A DNA stretch of 64,000 nt, taken from NCBI GenBank assembly GCA_021819035.1, contig JAKASL010000001.1:248001-312000 (forward strand), written 5' to 3'. Positions within the stretch are counted from its first letter, which is position 1. Every line of letters starts with the position of its first letter. Made by a program: the position numbers and the translations under genes. Below the pieces are notes generated by a model, which made no database searches, was not told the DNA's origin, and saw only the letters and a program-made list of their open reading frames with translations. This document shows positions 25,610-34,591 of the stretch, one piece after another. This stretch comes from an archaeon (lineage in GTDB: Archaea; Thermoproteota; Nitrososphaeria; Nitrososphaerales; Gagatemarchaeaceae).

Positions 25610-26618
25610 AGACCCAGGACAGGTCCGGTGGATAGCTCCTTCCGGACGTCTTCTCGCTGATGGCATGTGCCACGATGGGGAGCGCCAGCGTGATGTCGGC
25701 GTACAGGGTCGCCTTCCTCCCGTCTGACTTTATCTTCCCCCAGCTTATCGCCTCTTCGAGGGTGCACCCAGACAGTCCCCCCCACTGTGGGCTGTCGGCC
25801 GTTATCTGTATCGCATACTCGTGAGGGGTCTCCTCCTCACCTCCCTTCGACAGAGATTTGATTATTGTCGAGAGCTGTATCGTGTCCTTGGGGACGCCGC
25901 CCCCCAGGTACACCACCCCCGTCTTCTTGGTCCTCTCGGCTATCTGGGCCATCTCCTCCATGTCCTTCGTCTGGTCCAGCCTGATCATCTTGCCCTTTTC
26001 GCGTCTAAGAAGGCTCAGCGCCACCCCGTAGCCGCTGTCTATCAGGCCGGGCGAGTACACCGGGACTTTGGCTCTCTGCGCCGCCGCCACTATGCTGTCT
26101 ACGCCCTTCTTGTTCAGGAACTCCCCGAACTGGTAGAGGAACTCCCTGGTCGAGTATACCTTCTTCTCGTCGAGGGTGTCCGCGAATTCGTAGATGGTCC
26201 TCTCCAGCTTCCTGTACTGCATCTCGTCGGCATAGACGTCATAGTACCTGTCGATCTTCAGCTTGAGCAGCTCCTCGTCGTTGGCGAGCCAGGTCCCCTG
26301 GTAGTAGTGGTACCCGAGCGCCTCCAGCAGATCCTCGGAGACGTTCGCCCCGGTGCTCACCACGACGTCGACGTACCTGTGCTCGACCAGCCATCTTATG
26401 ATCTTCCACTGGCCGGTGGTGCTGAGGGAGCCGGTCAGCCCTATGAATATGGTCAGGTCCTTCTGCTTTGCCATCTCCGTCCAGATCTTCGCCACCTCAC
26501 CGAGCTTCTTACCCTGGAAGCCGGTCTGAGACATCTCGTCCAGCAGCTCCGAGATGCTCTTCTTCCCGACCTCGATCGTGCTCAGCGGTTTCGAAAGGAC
26601 TTCCTTCTTTGATACCAC
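25599..26618 (-). CDS. dys: Deoxyhypusine synthase
   Basis: A 339-residue NAD-dependent enzyme that transfers the aminobutyl group of spermidine to a lysine of aIF5A. GLTGSLSTTGQW and VVSTGANVSEDL form the NAD-binding region; YSPGLIDSGYG and GGGVPKD carry the conserved Lys at the catalytic position; SPQWGGLSGCTLEEAISWGKI follows. GTG 26618 is about 27 nt downstream of an AT-rich cttaattgtt, consistent with a leaderless transcript. A start at 26678 would overlap the GlmS stop and adds residues unlike the family. Confidence 0.92.
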   Translation of the reverse strand: MVSKKEVLSKPLSTIEVGKKSISELLDEMSQTGFQGKKLGEVAKIWTEMAKQKDLTIFIGLTGSLSTTGQWKIIRWLVEHRYVDVVVSTGANVSEDLLEALGYHYYQGTWLANDEELLKLKIDRYYDVYADEMQYRKLERTIYEFADTLDEKKVYSTREFLYQFGEFLNKKGVDSIVAAAQRAKVPVYSPGLIDSGYGVALSLLRREKGKMIRLDQTKDMEEMAQIAERTKKTGVVYLGGGVPKDTIQLSTIIKSLSKGGEEETPHEYAIQITADSPQWGGLSGCTLEEAISWGKIKSDGRKATLYADITLALPIVAHAISEKTSGRSYPPDLSWVFKN

Positions 26619-26674
26619 GGCGGAGCGTCTGGACCATCCACTTAATTGTTTTGTGAACGGAGCAGGGCCGGGCG

Positions 26675-29600
26675 TCACTTCACGGTGACCGACTTCGCGA
26701 GGTTCCGCGGGTAGTCCGGGTCGTTGCGCCTCGCAACCGCCATGTGGTACGCGAGCAGCTGGAGCGGGATCGCCTCTATCACAGGCGCGAACTCCGGCTG
26801 CACCCTCGGTACGCGTATGAAGTGTTTGTACACCTCGTCCGCCTTGTCCGAAATCCCGATTACGTCCGCCCCCCTCGCACTGAGCTCTTCCGCGTTGGAC
26901 AGGGACTCCGCGTGGCTTGGCCCTCTCGGGTTGATCACCACCACTGGGGTCCCCTTCTCGATGAGGGCGAGCGTCCCATGCTTGAGCTCGCTTGCGGGCA
27001 TGCCTTCAGCGTGAATGTATGATAGCTCCTTCAGCTTCAACGCCCCCTCGAGGGCCATGGGGCTCACGTACCCCCTGGCTACGAAGTAGAAGTCTGGCCT
27101 GTCCGCGTATCGCCGCGCCAGCTCCCTGACCTGTCCGTCGCACTTCAGGGCATCCTCTATCGCCCTGGGGAGCCCTTCGAGCCCGGCCGGGCGGCCCTTG
27201 CCGAGGACCGCGTCGACCACCAGGTTGGCTACTACGACCTGCGCCGTAAAGCTCTTCGTGGCAGCCACCCCCACCTCAGGGCCGCAGTTCAGGAGGAGGA
27301 CCTCGTCGCTCTCCCTGGCGAGGGACGAGCCTGCGGCGTTGACGACCGAGTACACCTGTGCCCCGAGCCTCTTCGCCTCTCTCACCGCCTCCAACACGTC
27401 GGCGGTCTCTCCGCTCTGCGAGAACACGACAAGCACCGACCCCTTCCCAAGAAACTCTTCGTGCTCCTTCAGCTCCCCTGCCACGACGGCGTCCGCCCTG
27501 ACCCTCGCCTCCTTGTTCAGCCGATACTTCATCAGGAGTCCGGCGTGGTACGACGTCCCCGACGCGGCAATGTACAGCGACTTCGCGCTCCTTATCGCCC
27601 TGGCGAACGTCTCCAACTTGTCCGGGCTCTGAGCCGATGCGGAGAGGACGGCCCTCGGCTGTTCGTAGATCTCTTTCAGGGTGAAGTGGGCGTAGTCGCT
27701 CTTCGTGACGTCAGAGAGCTCCCATGCGACCTTGTCAGGGTCCCTCCTGACCCTCCTCCCGTCTCGCCCGACTATCTTGACGTCGTCCTTCGTGATCTCG
27801 ACCACCTCGTGGTTGTCCAGGAATATGGTGCGGTCCGTCCGGCCGATGGTCGCGAGGACGTCGCTGGCCAGGAACATCATCCTGTCGCCCACCCCGACGA
27901 TCAGGGGGGCGTCCTTGCGCGCCCCCGTCATGACGTCCGGCCTGTCCTGGAACATGGCGACTATGGCGTACTGGCCCTTCAGCTTCTTGACCGCGGCGGA
28001 GGTCGCCTTCAGGGGGTCCCGGGTCCTCTTGTATTCGTCCTCGAGCAGATGCGATATCACCTCGGTGTCCGTCTCGCTTCTGAACTTGTGCCCCTTCGCG
28101 ACGAGCCTGTCCTTCAGCGGGAGGTAGTTCTCGATTATCCCGTTATGGACGACCGCCACCAGCTCCCCGCACGAAGCGTGGGGGTGAGCGTTCCAGTCGG
28201 TCACGCCTCCGTGGGTCGCCCAGCGGCTGTTGTGGGTAAAGATGCCATTCGCCAGGAAGTTCTCCGTCCCTTCCACCTGAAGGTCGTACACCGTGTCTGT
28301 GCCAGACTCGACGGTGGTCACAGACCGTACCCTCTCGAAACACACGTCGCGGCCTCCATAGCCGCGTGGCGAGGTTTCGAGGACCCCGTCCTCTCCACCG
28401 GCCGTGACGAACTCTGTCAGGCCGTCGACGGCCCCCTGGGTCGGATGCTCTTCACGCTGGAGGTAATGATGGACTCCCCTGGCCTCTGAGATGGTGAGGA
28501 GCACCTTCTCGGCGAATGCGACCGGCTTCTCCCCCGCCGATCCCCCGGTCTTGGTCTCCATTTCCATGACCGGCGTCCTCCTCGGCTTTGGGTCGGCCGA
28601 GGACGATAACATGCGGAGGAACCCCGCCACGCCTTCGTCCCAGTTGATCGTGAGGACCTGAGTGTCGTCCCGGTCGTCCCTCCCACTCCGAACTCCGGAG
28701 ATGGAAGAATGAACCCCAAAGCGGAGGAGCAGGCCACGGAGGACGGCTGAAGCCGCGCTGTTCTTCATCCGTATCGCTACCTGCCTCTCCAGGGCGTCAG
28801 CCGACCCTCCGGCGTCAAAGAGCCCTCGGATGAAGCCTGCAACCTCTTCGTCGGGGAGTCGCCCTAACTCGGTCAGGAACCTAGCAGACGGAAAATCGAA
28901 CACCGCGCGCAGCCATCTGCTCAGCGGTACGCTGTCGACCGTCAGTTCATAGGCGTCCGCATCTCTCAGCTTCACGACCCGTCCCTTGAGCGAAAACAGT
29001 CTGGTGGAGAGGCGTTGGTAGCTCCGCAGCAGCTCCCCGTCCCTCTCGCATATCCTGATCCCCTTAGGGTGAACATGGCCCCTGCCGAACAGGTAGCCCG
29101 CCAGTTGCATCAGAGGGGGAGACGTCCGGATAGGGAAGCGAACGTGGTCCGAGCGGGTGCGAGAGACGGGGGCGAGCCCCGGGACAGCACGTATCTTCCA
29201 ACGGCAGGTCAATCTGCGGGCTACGTCTTCTCTTATGGCCCTGTCCCCCCTGACCAGGTGGGCCATGTAAGACGTGCTGGTCCCATATCTACTGGCCGCT
29301 TCGGCGGTGCTCATCCCAGTAGCCTTGATCGAAGCCCTGAGCGCGGCCGTCCACTCCCTGCTCGGTCTGAAGTATCTCTTCGCCTGGGTGCCGGTCAACG
29401 TCCGCGACTTCCCTTGGATCATAATCCTCCTTGGGAGAATCAGAAGGTCTCCTTCTAGCAGTTCTGAAGCGGGTGTCTGGAGGACGAGCCCGTCTCTCAT
29501 GACGATCATCCTGTGGGTCTCGGTGCAGATCAGCTCGGAGGAGCCTGTGGTCACTCTCAGGAGACGGGGGGGCGCGGGGTGAGAAGACTTGGTCGCCTTC

Positions 29601-29932
29601 CTGGCAACGACTCTGAGCGTCGCCGTGTCGAGTGAGACGACCTCCTCTTCGTTGTCCATGTCAGCTATCCTCTTGAGCCGCCCGTCAGCGAGTTGCACGC
29701 AGGTGTCCGGATGGAGGCAATGAGCCATGCCAGTGCGCCCGGGCATCTCAGCGAACCTGAGTTTTTCGGCGAGCTCTGCCACCTTCCCTACCCCCTTTCT
29801 GACCTCCAGTCCGCCTTCGTTGATGGTGGCCATGCCGGCGGAGTCGTAGCCGCGGTATTCGACGCGCCTGAGCCCCTCCAAGAGGAGCCCCGCCACAGGC
29901 TCTTCAGCGACGCACCCGATGATGCCGCACAA
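26675..29932 (-). CDS. glmS: Glucosamine-6-phosphate synthase (isomerizing) interrupted by an intein
   Basis: Makes glucosamine-6-phosphate from fructose-6-phosphate and glutamine. TTG 29932 is immediately followed by Cys-Gly-Ile-Ile-Gly, the N-terminal nucleophile of the glutaminase domain. The TTTAAA at 29957-29962 puts the transcript start at or next to this codon. The glutaminase motif GMAH/SRWATHG is split by a 497-residue intein. SIS domains follow with ASGTSYHAGL and SQSGETADVLEA, and a C-terminus ending LAKSVTVK. Without the intein the enzyme is about 588 residues, the normal size, so splicing is required for function. Confidence 0.95.
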   Translation of the reverse strand: MCGIIGCVAEEPVAGLLLEGLRRVEYRGYDSAGMATINEGGLEVRKGVGKVAELAEKLRFAEMPGRTGMAHCLHPDTCVQLADGRLKRIADMDNEEEVVSLDTATLRVVARKATKSSHPAPPRLLRVTTGSSELICTETHRMIVMRDGLVLQTPASELLEGDLLILPRRIMIQGKSRTLTGTQAKRYFRPSREWTAALRASIKATGMSTAEAASRYGTSTSYMAHLVRGDRAIREDVARRLTCRWKIRAVPGLAPVSRTRSDHVRFPIRTSPPLMQLAGYLFGRGHVHPKGIRICERDGELLRSYQRLSTRLFSLKGRVVKLRDADAYELTVDSVPLSRWLRAVFDFPSARFLTELGRLPDEEVAGFIRGLFDAGGSADALERQVAIRMKNSAASAVLRGLLLRFGVHSSISGVRSGRDDRDDTQVLTINWDEGVAGFLRMLSSSADPKPRRTPVMEMETKTGGSAGEKPVAFAEKVLLTISEARGVHHYLQREEHPTQGAVDGLTEFVTAGGEDGVLETSPRGYGGRDVCFERVRSVTTVESGTDTVYDLQVEGTENFLANGIFTHNSRWATHGGVTDWNAHPHASCGELVAVVHNGIIENYLPLKDRLVAKGHKFRSETDTEVISHLLEDEYKRTRDPLKATSAAVKKLKGQYAIVAMFQDRPDVMTGARKDAPLIVGVGDRMMFLASDVLATIGRTDRTIFLDNHEVVEITKDDVKIVGRDGRRVRRDPDKVAWELSDVTKSDYAHFTLKEIYEQPRAVLSASAQSPDKLETFARAIRSAKSLYIAASGTSYHAGLLMKYRLNKEARVRADAVVAGELKEHEEFLGKGSVLVVFSQSGETADVLEAVREAKRLGAQVYSVVNAAGSSLARESDEVLLLNCGPEVGVAATKSFTAQVVVANLVVDAVLGKGRPAGLEGLPRAIEDALKCDGQVRELARRYADRPDFYFVARGYVSPMALEGALKLKELSYIHAEGMPASELKHGTLALIEKGTPVVVINPRGPSHAESLSNAEELSARGADVIGISDKADEVYKHFIRVPRVQPEFAPVIEAIPLQLLAYHMAVARRNDPDYPRNLAKSVTVK
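28229..29719 (-). other. Intein in GlmS (497 residues, LAGLIDADG type)
   Basis: It begins at Cys (CLHPDTCVQLADGR, block A) after GMAH and ends GIFTHN (block G), with Ser as the first C-extein residue. Block B is TETHRMIV and block F is VYDLQVEGTENFLA. The endonuclease region has LAGYLFGRGHV and FIRGLFDAGGSAD. The first motif has Arg where the catalytic Asp is expected, so DNA cleavage is probably lost while splicing residues look intact. Its base composition is as GC-rich as the host gene, suggesting long residence. Confidence 0.92.
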
Positions 29933-29955
29933 CGTGAAGAGGTGCGCCGTCGCCG

Positions 29956-29963
29956 CTTTAAAC
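29956..29963 (-). promoter_or_regulatory. TATA box of glmS
   Basis: A TTTAAA core about 27 nt upstream of the TTG start on the minus strand, implying a leaderless mRNA. Confidence 0.6.
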
Positions 29964-30083
29964 CCCGCAAAACATTTCACTGTGGCATCCAAAACCTGCG
30001 ATGCACGGTCCCTCTCTGGGCAGCAGCGGAGGTTGCGTCACCATGCAAAACTGTTTATGTAGGGTGCCCCGCCCCTCACAGCC

Positions 30084-31034
30084 ATGCCGCAGGAGAAGAT
30101 ACTCTACGACCCCAAGGGGGACACCCGCCTCGCCAAGAGGGTCCTCGTCTCTGACAGGCCGGACAGGTTCAAGCCGGCCTCGGGCAAGGTCGGTCAGCAG
30201 CTCCTGGCGCTGCTCGCCTCCGGTCCCATGTATCCCGCCGAGATGGCCAGGTCCCTGGGGGCGCACCATCAGACCATCTACTACCACATCGCCCGCCTGG
30301 AGAGGGCAGGCCTGGTCGCACCGGTCAGGAGCGAACAGATCAGGGGGGGCCAGGCGAAGCTCTATGCCCTCGCGTCAGACGGCTACGCGGTCGAGTTCCC
30401 AGTGAAGGGCGAGCCGCTCCCCACGCTGCGGTCTTCGGGCCGCTCCGCCGCCCTCGGCAGGTTCTTCGACGAGTTCCTCCGCGACGGGGAGTTCGACGGC
30501 TGGATAGTGGTCGGGTCTCCGCTCCAGCATGGGTCTGCAGGCACCCAGGCCCGGGACGGTCATTATGCCGTTCAGCTGGGGTTCGCCCTCGGGCAGTTCG
30601 TAGACCTCCCAGAGAGGTTCCCTGTGAAGCTCGACACAGACCTCAGGGCGGAGAAGCTGACCGCTTCGAACCTCATAGTCGTCGGGGGGCCGAGGAACAA
30701 CGTCATAGCTGAGGCGCTCAACCCTCACCTCCCGCTAAAGTTCAGCCAGGGGGGCTTCTGGAGCGCTATAGTGGACGACGTGGGGGACCCGCACGGCTCA
30801 GAGCTGGACTGCCTCGTCGAGAAGATACAGAACCCGTGGGACCGCTCGAAGACGTGCGTGGTCATAGCAGGGCTGACTGGGGGAGGGACGAAGGCAGGCG
30901 TGATCGGCGTCTGCAATCAAGCCGAGACCCTCTTCGCGAAGTACAGGTCAGGCCCCTTGGCAGCGCTGCTGCGCGGGACAGACAAGGACGGGGACGGGAA
31001 GGTCGACTCCGCCGAAGTGCTGAAACTGCTCTGA
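30084..31034 (+). CDS. Winged-helix protein with S-layer-like domain and EF-hand loop
   Basis: A 316-residue protein. Residues about 35-100 form an ArsR-like winged helix (GPMYPAEMARSLGAHHQTIYYHIARLERAGLV). The rest resembles a C-terminal domain seen with archaeal S-layer-type sequences, with LIVVGGPRNNVIAEALN and a terminal DKDGDGKVDSAE, an EF-hand/dockerin-type calcium loop. No signal peptide is seen, so it should be cytoplasmic. It may be a sensor-regulator, and the S-layer relation is from memory of the GGPxxN motif. ATG sits 27 nt after gtttatgt (30053-30060). Confidence 0.55.
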   Translation: MPQEKILYDPKGDTRLAKRVLVSDRPDRFKPASGKVGQQLLALLASGPMYPAEMARSLGAHHQTIYYHIARLERAGLVAPVRSEQIRGGQAKLYALASDGYAVEFPVKGEPLPTLRSSGRSAALGRFFDEFLRDGEFDGWIVVGSPLQHGSAGTQARDGHYAVQLGFALGQFVDLPERFPVKLDTDLRAEKLTASNLIVVGGPRNNVIAEALNPHLPLKFSQGGFWSAIVDDVGDPHGSELDCLVEKIQNPWDRSKTCVVIAGLTGGGTKAGVIGVCNQAETLFAKYRSGPLAALLRGTDKDGDGKVDSAEVLKLL

Positions 31035-31037
31035 GGA

Positions 31038-31442
31038 TTAGGCCCTTCTTCCTCTGCGTCCGCCCTTCTTCCTAGTAGTGTCGTGAGGGATGGGCGTGGC
31101 GTCCTCGATCCGGCCTATCCTGAAGCCGGCCCTGGCGATGGCCCTGATGGCCGCCTGCGCCCCCGGCCCTGGCGTCCTGGGTCCTGTCCCGCCCACGGCC
31201 CTGACCTTGATGTGGACCGCGGTTATCCCCTTGCCTTTGGCGACCTCGGAGGCCGCCGACGCGCTCCTCATGGCGGCATAAGGCGAAGATTCGAACCTGT
31301 CCGCCTTCACGTGCCTCCCTCCGGATGAGAAGGCGATGGTCTCAGCCCCGGTCAGGTCAGTGATGTGGACGATGGTGTTGTTGTACGACGAGTAGATGTG
31401 GCAGACGCCCCAGCGGTCGGCGAGGACTTCTTCTTCTGACAT
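31038..31442 (-). CDS. rps11: 30S ribosomal protein S11
   Basis: A 134-residue S11 of the platform. [21 protein letters not shown] and [17 protein letters not shown] are diagnostic, ending in a basic [14 protein letters not shown] 31442 or GTG 31451 (overlapping the S4 stop) could start it. It is the last gene of the S13-S4-S11 operon and ends 3 bp from the convergent winged-helix gene. Confidence 0.94.
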   Translation of the reverse strand: MSEEEVLADRWGVCHIYSSYNNTIVHITDLTGAETIAFSSGGRHVKADRFESSPYAAMRSASAASEVAKGKGITAVHIKVRAVGGTGPRTPGPGAQAAIRAIARAGFRIGRIEDATPIPHDTTRKKGGRRGRRA

Positions 31443-31447
31443 TTCTC

Positions 31448-31990
31448 TCACTGCGCCTGAGCCGGCTGCTCTGCGGGCGCCTCTGCCCGCTCCGCTCCCG
31501 CCGCCTCAACCTTGCCTGTCCCACCGGCCAGCACCACAGCCTCCTGCTCGGACGCAGGTACCTCGTACCCCGGGATCGTGATCACCCTCCCGCCAACCGT
31601 GACATGGCCATGGACGATCAGCTGCCTCGAATGCAGCGGGGAGAGAGCCATCCCCTTCTTGAAGACCATGGTCTGAAGCCTCCTGGAGAGCACGTCCTCC
31701 ACCGTGAGGCTGAGTATGTCGTCAAGGGTGGCAGCCTCCCCGACGAGACCCCTCCTCCTAAGGCTGTCCAGCAGCTTCTTCTCCTCACGTTCCCTCACCA
31801 CCTGGGTGGCCGCCAGCAGCGTCCTCGCCTGCTTCCTGACGCCGCTGAGCTGCGTCTGTGCCTTCCAGAGTTCGCGCTTGTTCCTCAGCCCGAACGTCCC
31901 TAGGAGGTACAACTCCTGGGCCAGCTGGTCGGTCCTCCAGGGGCTCCTCGGCCTGTTGTACTGCTTCCTGGACTTCTTAGGGTCTCCCAA
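31448..31990 (-). CDS. rps4: 30S ribosomal protein S4
   Basis: A 180-residue archaeal S4. [23 protein letters not shown] and the S4 RNA-binding domain ([31 protein letters not shown]) are clear, with an Ala/Glu-rich tail. It follows S13 by 3 bp. Confidence 0.94.
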   Translation of the reverse strand: MGDPKKSRKQYNRPRSPWRTDQLAQELYLLGTFGLRNKRELWKAQTQLSGVRKQARTLLAATQVVREREEKKLLDSLRRRGLVGEAATLDDILSLTVEDVLSRRLQTMVFKKGMALSPLHSRQLIVHGHVTVGGRVITIPGYEVPASEQEAVVLAGGTGKVEAAGAERAEAPAEQPAQAQ

Positions 31991-31993
31991 ACT

Positions 31994-32488
31994 CTACTCC
32001 TCCTTCTTCGCTGAGGCTTCCTTCGCCGCCGCCACCAGGGTCGCCTTCCTCACGCCTACGGTCCTCCCCTTCCTCCCCGTCGTCCTGGTCCTTTGGCCCC
32101 TCACCTTCAGTCCGAGGCTGTGCCTCACCCCCTTCCAGCTCCGGATGTTCTTCTCGTCCTCGACGTCGCTCTTCTGTATGAAGTCGAGGTCTGAACCGAG
32201 GAGCTGTTTTGCTTCCCCTGTATCGGGGTCGTTCCTTCGGTTGTAGTACCATTCTGGCAGAGCAGACTTCGTCGTGCTCTGTATCGCCTGCTCGATCTGG
32301 GCGACCTGCTCTTCGGTGAGCGTCCCCAGGCGGACTCTCGGGTCTAGGCTGAGTTTCTTGGTGATCACGTTGGCGAAGTTGTATCCGACACCTCTCAGGT
32401 CGGCCAGCGCGACGATCAGCTTCTTCTGTCCCGCCAGGTCCCGTCCGGAGATCCTGACCAGGTGCCTGAACTCAGAGGCCTCGGACAT
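31994..32488 (-). CDS. rps13: 30S ribosomal protein S13
   Basis: A 164-residue S13, the head protein at the subunit bridge. FRHLVRISGRDLAGQKKL, IVALADLRGVGYNFA and the C-terminal HSLGLKVRGQRTRTTGRKGRT are typical. The ATG lies about 30 nt from a TATA box (gatataag, 32516-32523), so the leader is almost absent. In most archaea S13-S4-S11 runs straight into Rpo3; here the operon points the other way. Confidence 0.95.
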   Translation of the reverse strand: MSEASEFRHLVRISGRDLAGQKKLIVALADLRGVGYNFANVITKKLSLDPRVRLGTLTEEQVAQIEQAIQSTTKSALPEWYYNRRNDPDTGEAKQLLGSDLDFIQKSDVEDEKNIRSWKGVRHSLGLKVRGQRTRTTGRKGRTVGVRKATLVAAAKEASAKKEE

Positions 32489-32524
32489 TTTTCCGACCTT
32501 GCCCTTCGCCGTTCCGATATAAGG

Positions 32525-32730
32525 TTTCGACTGCAGCGCGCCAACTTTCGCATCCGCGTCCGGCGGCGCCTCCTAGACAGCCTGAGGGCGTCCCAGTCCC
32601 AGGGCACCAGGCGGCCGGCCCCCTCTCAGGCCTCGCAGGGGGACCGCGACGTCCCCGCTAACTTTTTAACCGGAACAAATTCCCGAGCTCGAAACGCGAC
32701 GTCTCATGGGAACCAGTTTCGAGCCAGCAG
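32525..32730. other. Divergent promoter region between S13 and Rpo3
   Basis: About 205 bp of GC-rich sequence with a TATA box for Rpo3 (actttttaac, 32661-32670). The GC-rich part (32560-32655) has several self-complementary blocks (for example ccggcc), but I could not fold it into a tRNA or other known RNA. Confidence 0.4.
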
Positions 32731-32739
32731 GTGGAGCGG

Positions 32740-33375
32740 TTGGTTGAGGTAAAGGCGCTTGAAGACAGAGGGAACACTGTCTCAATACAGCTCGGAGGGA
32801 TAGACCGGTCTTACGCCAACGCGATACGGCGGTTCTGCATCTCTGAAGTGCCATCGATGGCGATAGACGACGTAGTATTCCTTGAGAACTCTTCTGTGCT
32901 ATACGACGAGATACTCGCACACAGGCTCGGCATGGTCCCGATAAGGACCGACCTCGAGAAGTACAACCTCCCTGAAGAGTGCGACTGCGGCAACCCGCTC
33001 GGGTGCCACAAATGCAGGGTGCTCTTCGTCTTGGACGCGAAGGGAAAGGACAAGGTCTCGACTGTGACCTCGGGGGACCTCGTCTCGGAAGACAGGGACG
33101 TGAGGCCGGTCAGCGAATCCATCCCTGTCGTCAAACTGGCGGCGGGCCAGTCGGTGAAGCTCGAAGCCTACGCCAGGCTAGGTCGCGGAAAGGAGCACGC
33201 GAAGTGGCAGCCCTGCACCGTTGCCACGCTGACGGACGGCAAGGGTGAGGGGACCTTCATACTCACCGTGGAGTCCGCGGGGGGGCTCCCTGCGAAGCAG
33301 ATAGTGCTGAAGGCCATCCAGCTCCTCGAGAAGAAGCTGAACGACATCCAGGTCGCGGTGGGCGGGGCAAAGTGA
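32740..33375 (+). CDS. rpo3: RNA polymerase subunit Rpo3 (D)
   Basis: The alpha-like assembly subunit (RpoD). YANAIRRFCISEVPSMAID is the alpha-motif, and the C-terminus dimerises with Rpo11. Residues around 85-100 carry CDCGNPLGCHKC, a C-x-C-x5-C-x2-C loop like the zinc loop of eukaryotic Rpb3 rather than the ferredoxin-like Fe-S domain of some archaeal D subunits. TTG 32740 follows aggtgga with good spacing; GTG 32731 is the alternative. Confidence 0.93.
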   Translation: MVEVKALEDRGNTVSIQLGGIDRSYANAIRRFCISEVPSMAIDDVVFLENSSVLYDEILAHRLGMVPIRTDLEKYNLPEECDCGNPLGCHKCRVLFVLDAKGKDKVSTVTSGDLVSEDRDVRPVSESIPVVKLAAGQSVKLEAYARLGRGKEHAKWQPCTVATLTDGKGEGTFILTVESAGGLPAKQIVLKAIQLLEKKLNDIQVAVGGAK

Positions 33376-33725
33376 CTGCGTCCAATCCTGTCCTCAGGCG
33401 GACCGTGGTGATGCTGGAGAAGACAGGGAGGAAGCAGAAGGCGCGCATCTGGAGCGACGCCTCCAAATTGCTCTCTGCCCCCGCTGGGACCAGGGTGGAG
33501 GTGAACCTCGGGCGGATATCCAATGTCGCAGGGGACGCCGGGGCCGTGTTCGTCCCGGGGAAGGTGCTTGGGACCGGGGCAGCGGGTAAGAAGCTGGTCG
33601 TTGGCGCCTTTTCGTTTTCAGCCTCCGCCAGGTCAAAGATAGAAGCGACCGGCGGCGCGGCGCTATCGGTGGAGGATTTCCTGAAGAGGTATCCGAAAGG
33701 GAGCGGAGTCAAGCTTGTCCGGTGA
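33372..33725 (+). CDS. rpl18e: 50S ribosomal protein L18e
   Basis: A 117-residue archaeal/eukaryal L18e (L15 superfamily). It runs NPVLRRTVVMLEKTGRKQKARIW, then EVNLGRISNVAG and a VPGKVLGTGAAGKKLVVGAFSFSASA core. It overlaps Rpo3 by 4 nt and L13 by 11 nt. Confidence 0.92.
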   Translation: MTASNPVLRRTVVMLEKTGRKQKARIWSDASKLLSAPAGTRVEVNLGRISNVAGDAGAVFVPGKVLGTGAAGKKLVVGAFSFSASARSKIEATGGAALSVEDFLKRYPKGSGVKLVR

Positions 33726-34155
33726 GGAGTCAGTGTACATCGACGCGACGAACCAGATAGCTGGGCGTCTCTCTTCCAAGGTCGCGAAGCTCCTCCTGTC
33801 GGGGAAGAGGGTGACTGTGGTGAACGCTGAGAAGTCTCTCGTCTCCGGGTCGAGGACCTCCGTCGTGAACCAGTGGAAGGAGAGGCTCGAGCTGGCGAGC
33901 AGGGTCAACCCGATCTACGGGCCCATACACCCCAGGCGGCCCGACAACATCCTCCGCAGGATGGTCAGGGGGATGGTCCCACGAAAGAAGCCCAAGGGGG
34001 CGATGGCGATGAAGCGCCTCAGGGTGTACATCGGGGTCCCGGAGGGGGTCGACGAAGCGAAGCTGAAGAAGTTCGATGAGACCGCCGCTACGCGGCCTAT
34101 CCCCGTGTACGTGACCATGGGGGACCTCTCGAAGAGCCTGGGGTGGAATGAGTAG
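33715..34155 (+). CDS. rpl13: 50S ribosomal protein L13
   Basis: A 146-residue L13. YIDATNQIAGRLSSKVAKLLL and the PRRPDNILRRMVRGMVP block are diagnostic. TTG start inside the L18e end; overlaps S9 by 8 nt. Confidence 0.93.
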   Translation: MSGEESVYIDATNQIAGRLSSKVAKLLLSGKRVTVVNAEKSLVSGSRTSVVNQWKERLELASRVNPIYGPIHPRRPDNILRRMVRGMVPRKKPKGAMAMKRLRVYIGVPEGVDEAKLKKFDETAATRPIPVYVTMGDLSKSLGWNE

Positions 34156-34585
34156 GATGCCGGCCCCTTCTAAGGCACAGGTGAAGAAGCCGCCGAAGCT
34201 CTACTCGGGAGCGAGGAAGACAGCAAGGGCAACCGCCGCCATCTCTCCGGGAGCGGGTTGCATCAGGGTCAACGGGACCCCGGTCGAGCTATGGGAGCCC
34301 GAGCCGGCGAGGCTCCACCTGCTGGAGCCGGTCTACGTGGTCGGGGAGCTGAGGGAAAAGTTCGACCTCGACGTCAGCGTCGCCGGAGGGGGGTTCATGG
34401 GGCAGGCGGACGCCGCCGCCATGGCCATCGCACGGGCTTACGTCGACCAGGTCAGGGGGGGCGAAATCAGGGAGAGGCTGAATGCATACAATAAATACCT
34501 GCTTTCGGGCGACCCAAGACAAGCTGAACCCAAGAAATTCGGAGGCCCGGGGGCGCGCAGGAAGAGGCAGAAATCTTACAGGTGA
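34148..34585 (+). CDS. rps9: 30S ribosomal protein S9
   Basis: A 145-residue S9. SGARKTARATAAISPGAGCIRVN and the GGGFMGQADAAAMAIARAY segment are typical, ending in the basic FGGPGARRKRQKSYR tail that reaches tRNA in the P site. Confidence 0.94.
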   Translation: MSRMPAPSKAQVKKPPKLYSGARKTARATAAISPGAGCIRVNGTPVELWEPEPARLHLLEPVYVVGELREKFDLDVSVAGGGFMGQADAAAMAIARAYVDQVRGGEIRERLNAYNKYLLSGDPRQAEPKKFGGPGARRKRQKSYR

Positions 34586-34591
34586 TCTGCT

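Noticed and set aside
27461-28489. 342-codon frame opposite glmS
   Set aside because: Lies antisense to the GlmS extein and intein, with low-complexity composition.
32560-32655. Possible structured RNA between S13 and Rpo3
   Set aside because: GC-rich and self-complementary in parts, but I found no tRNA, box C/D or other recognisable fold.
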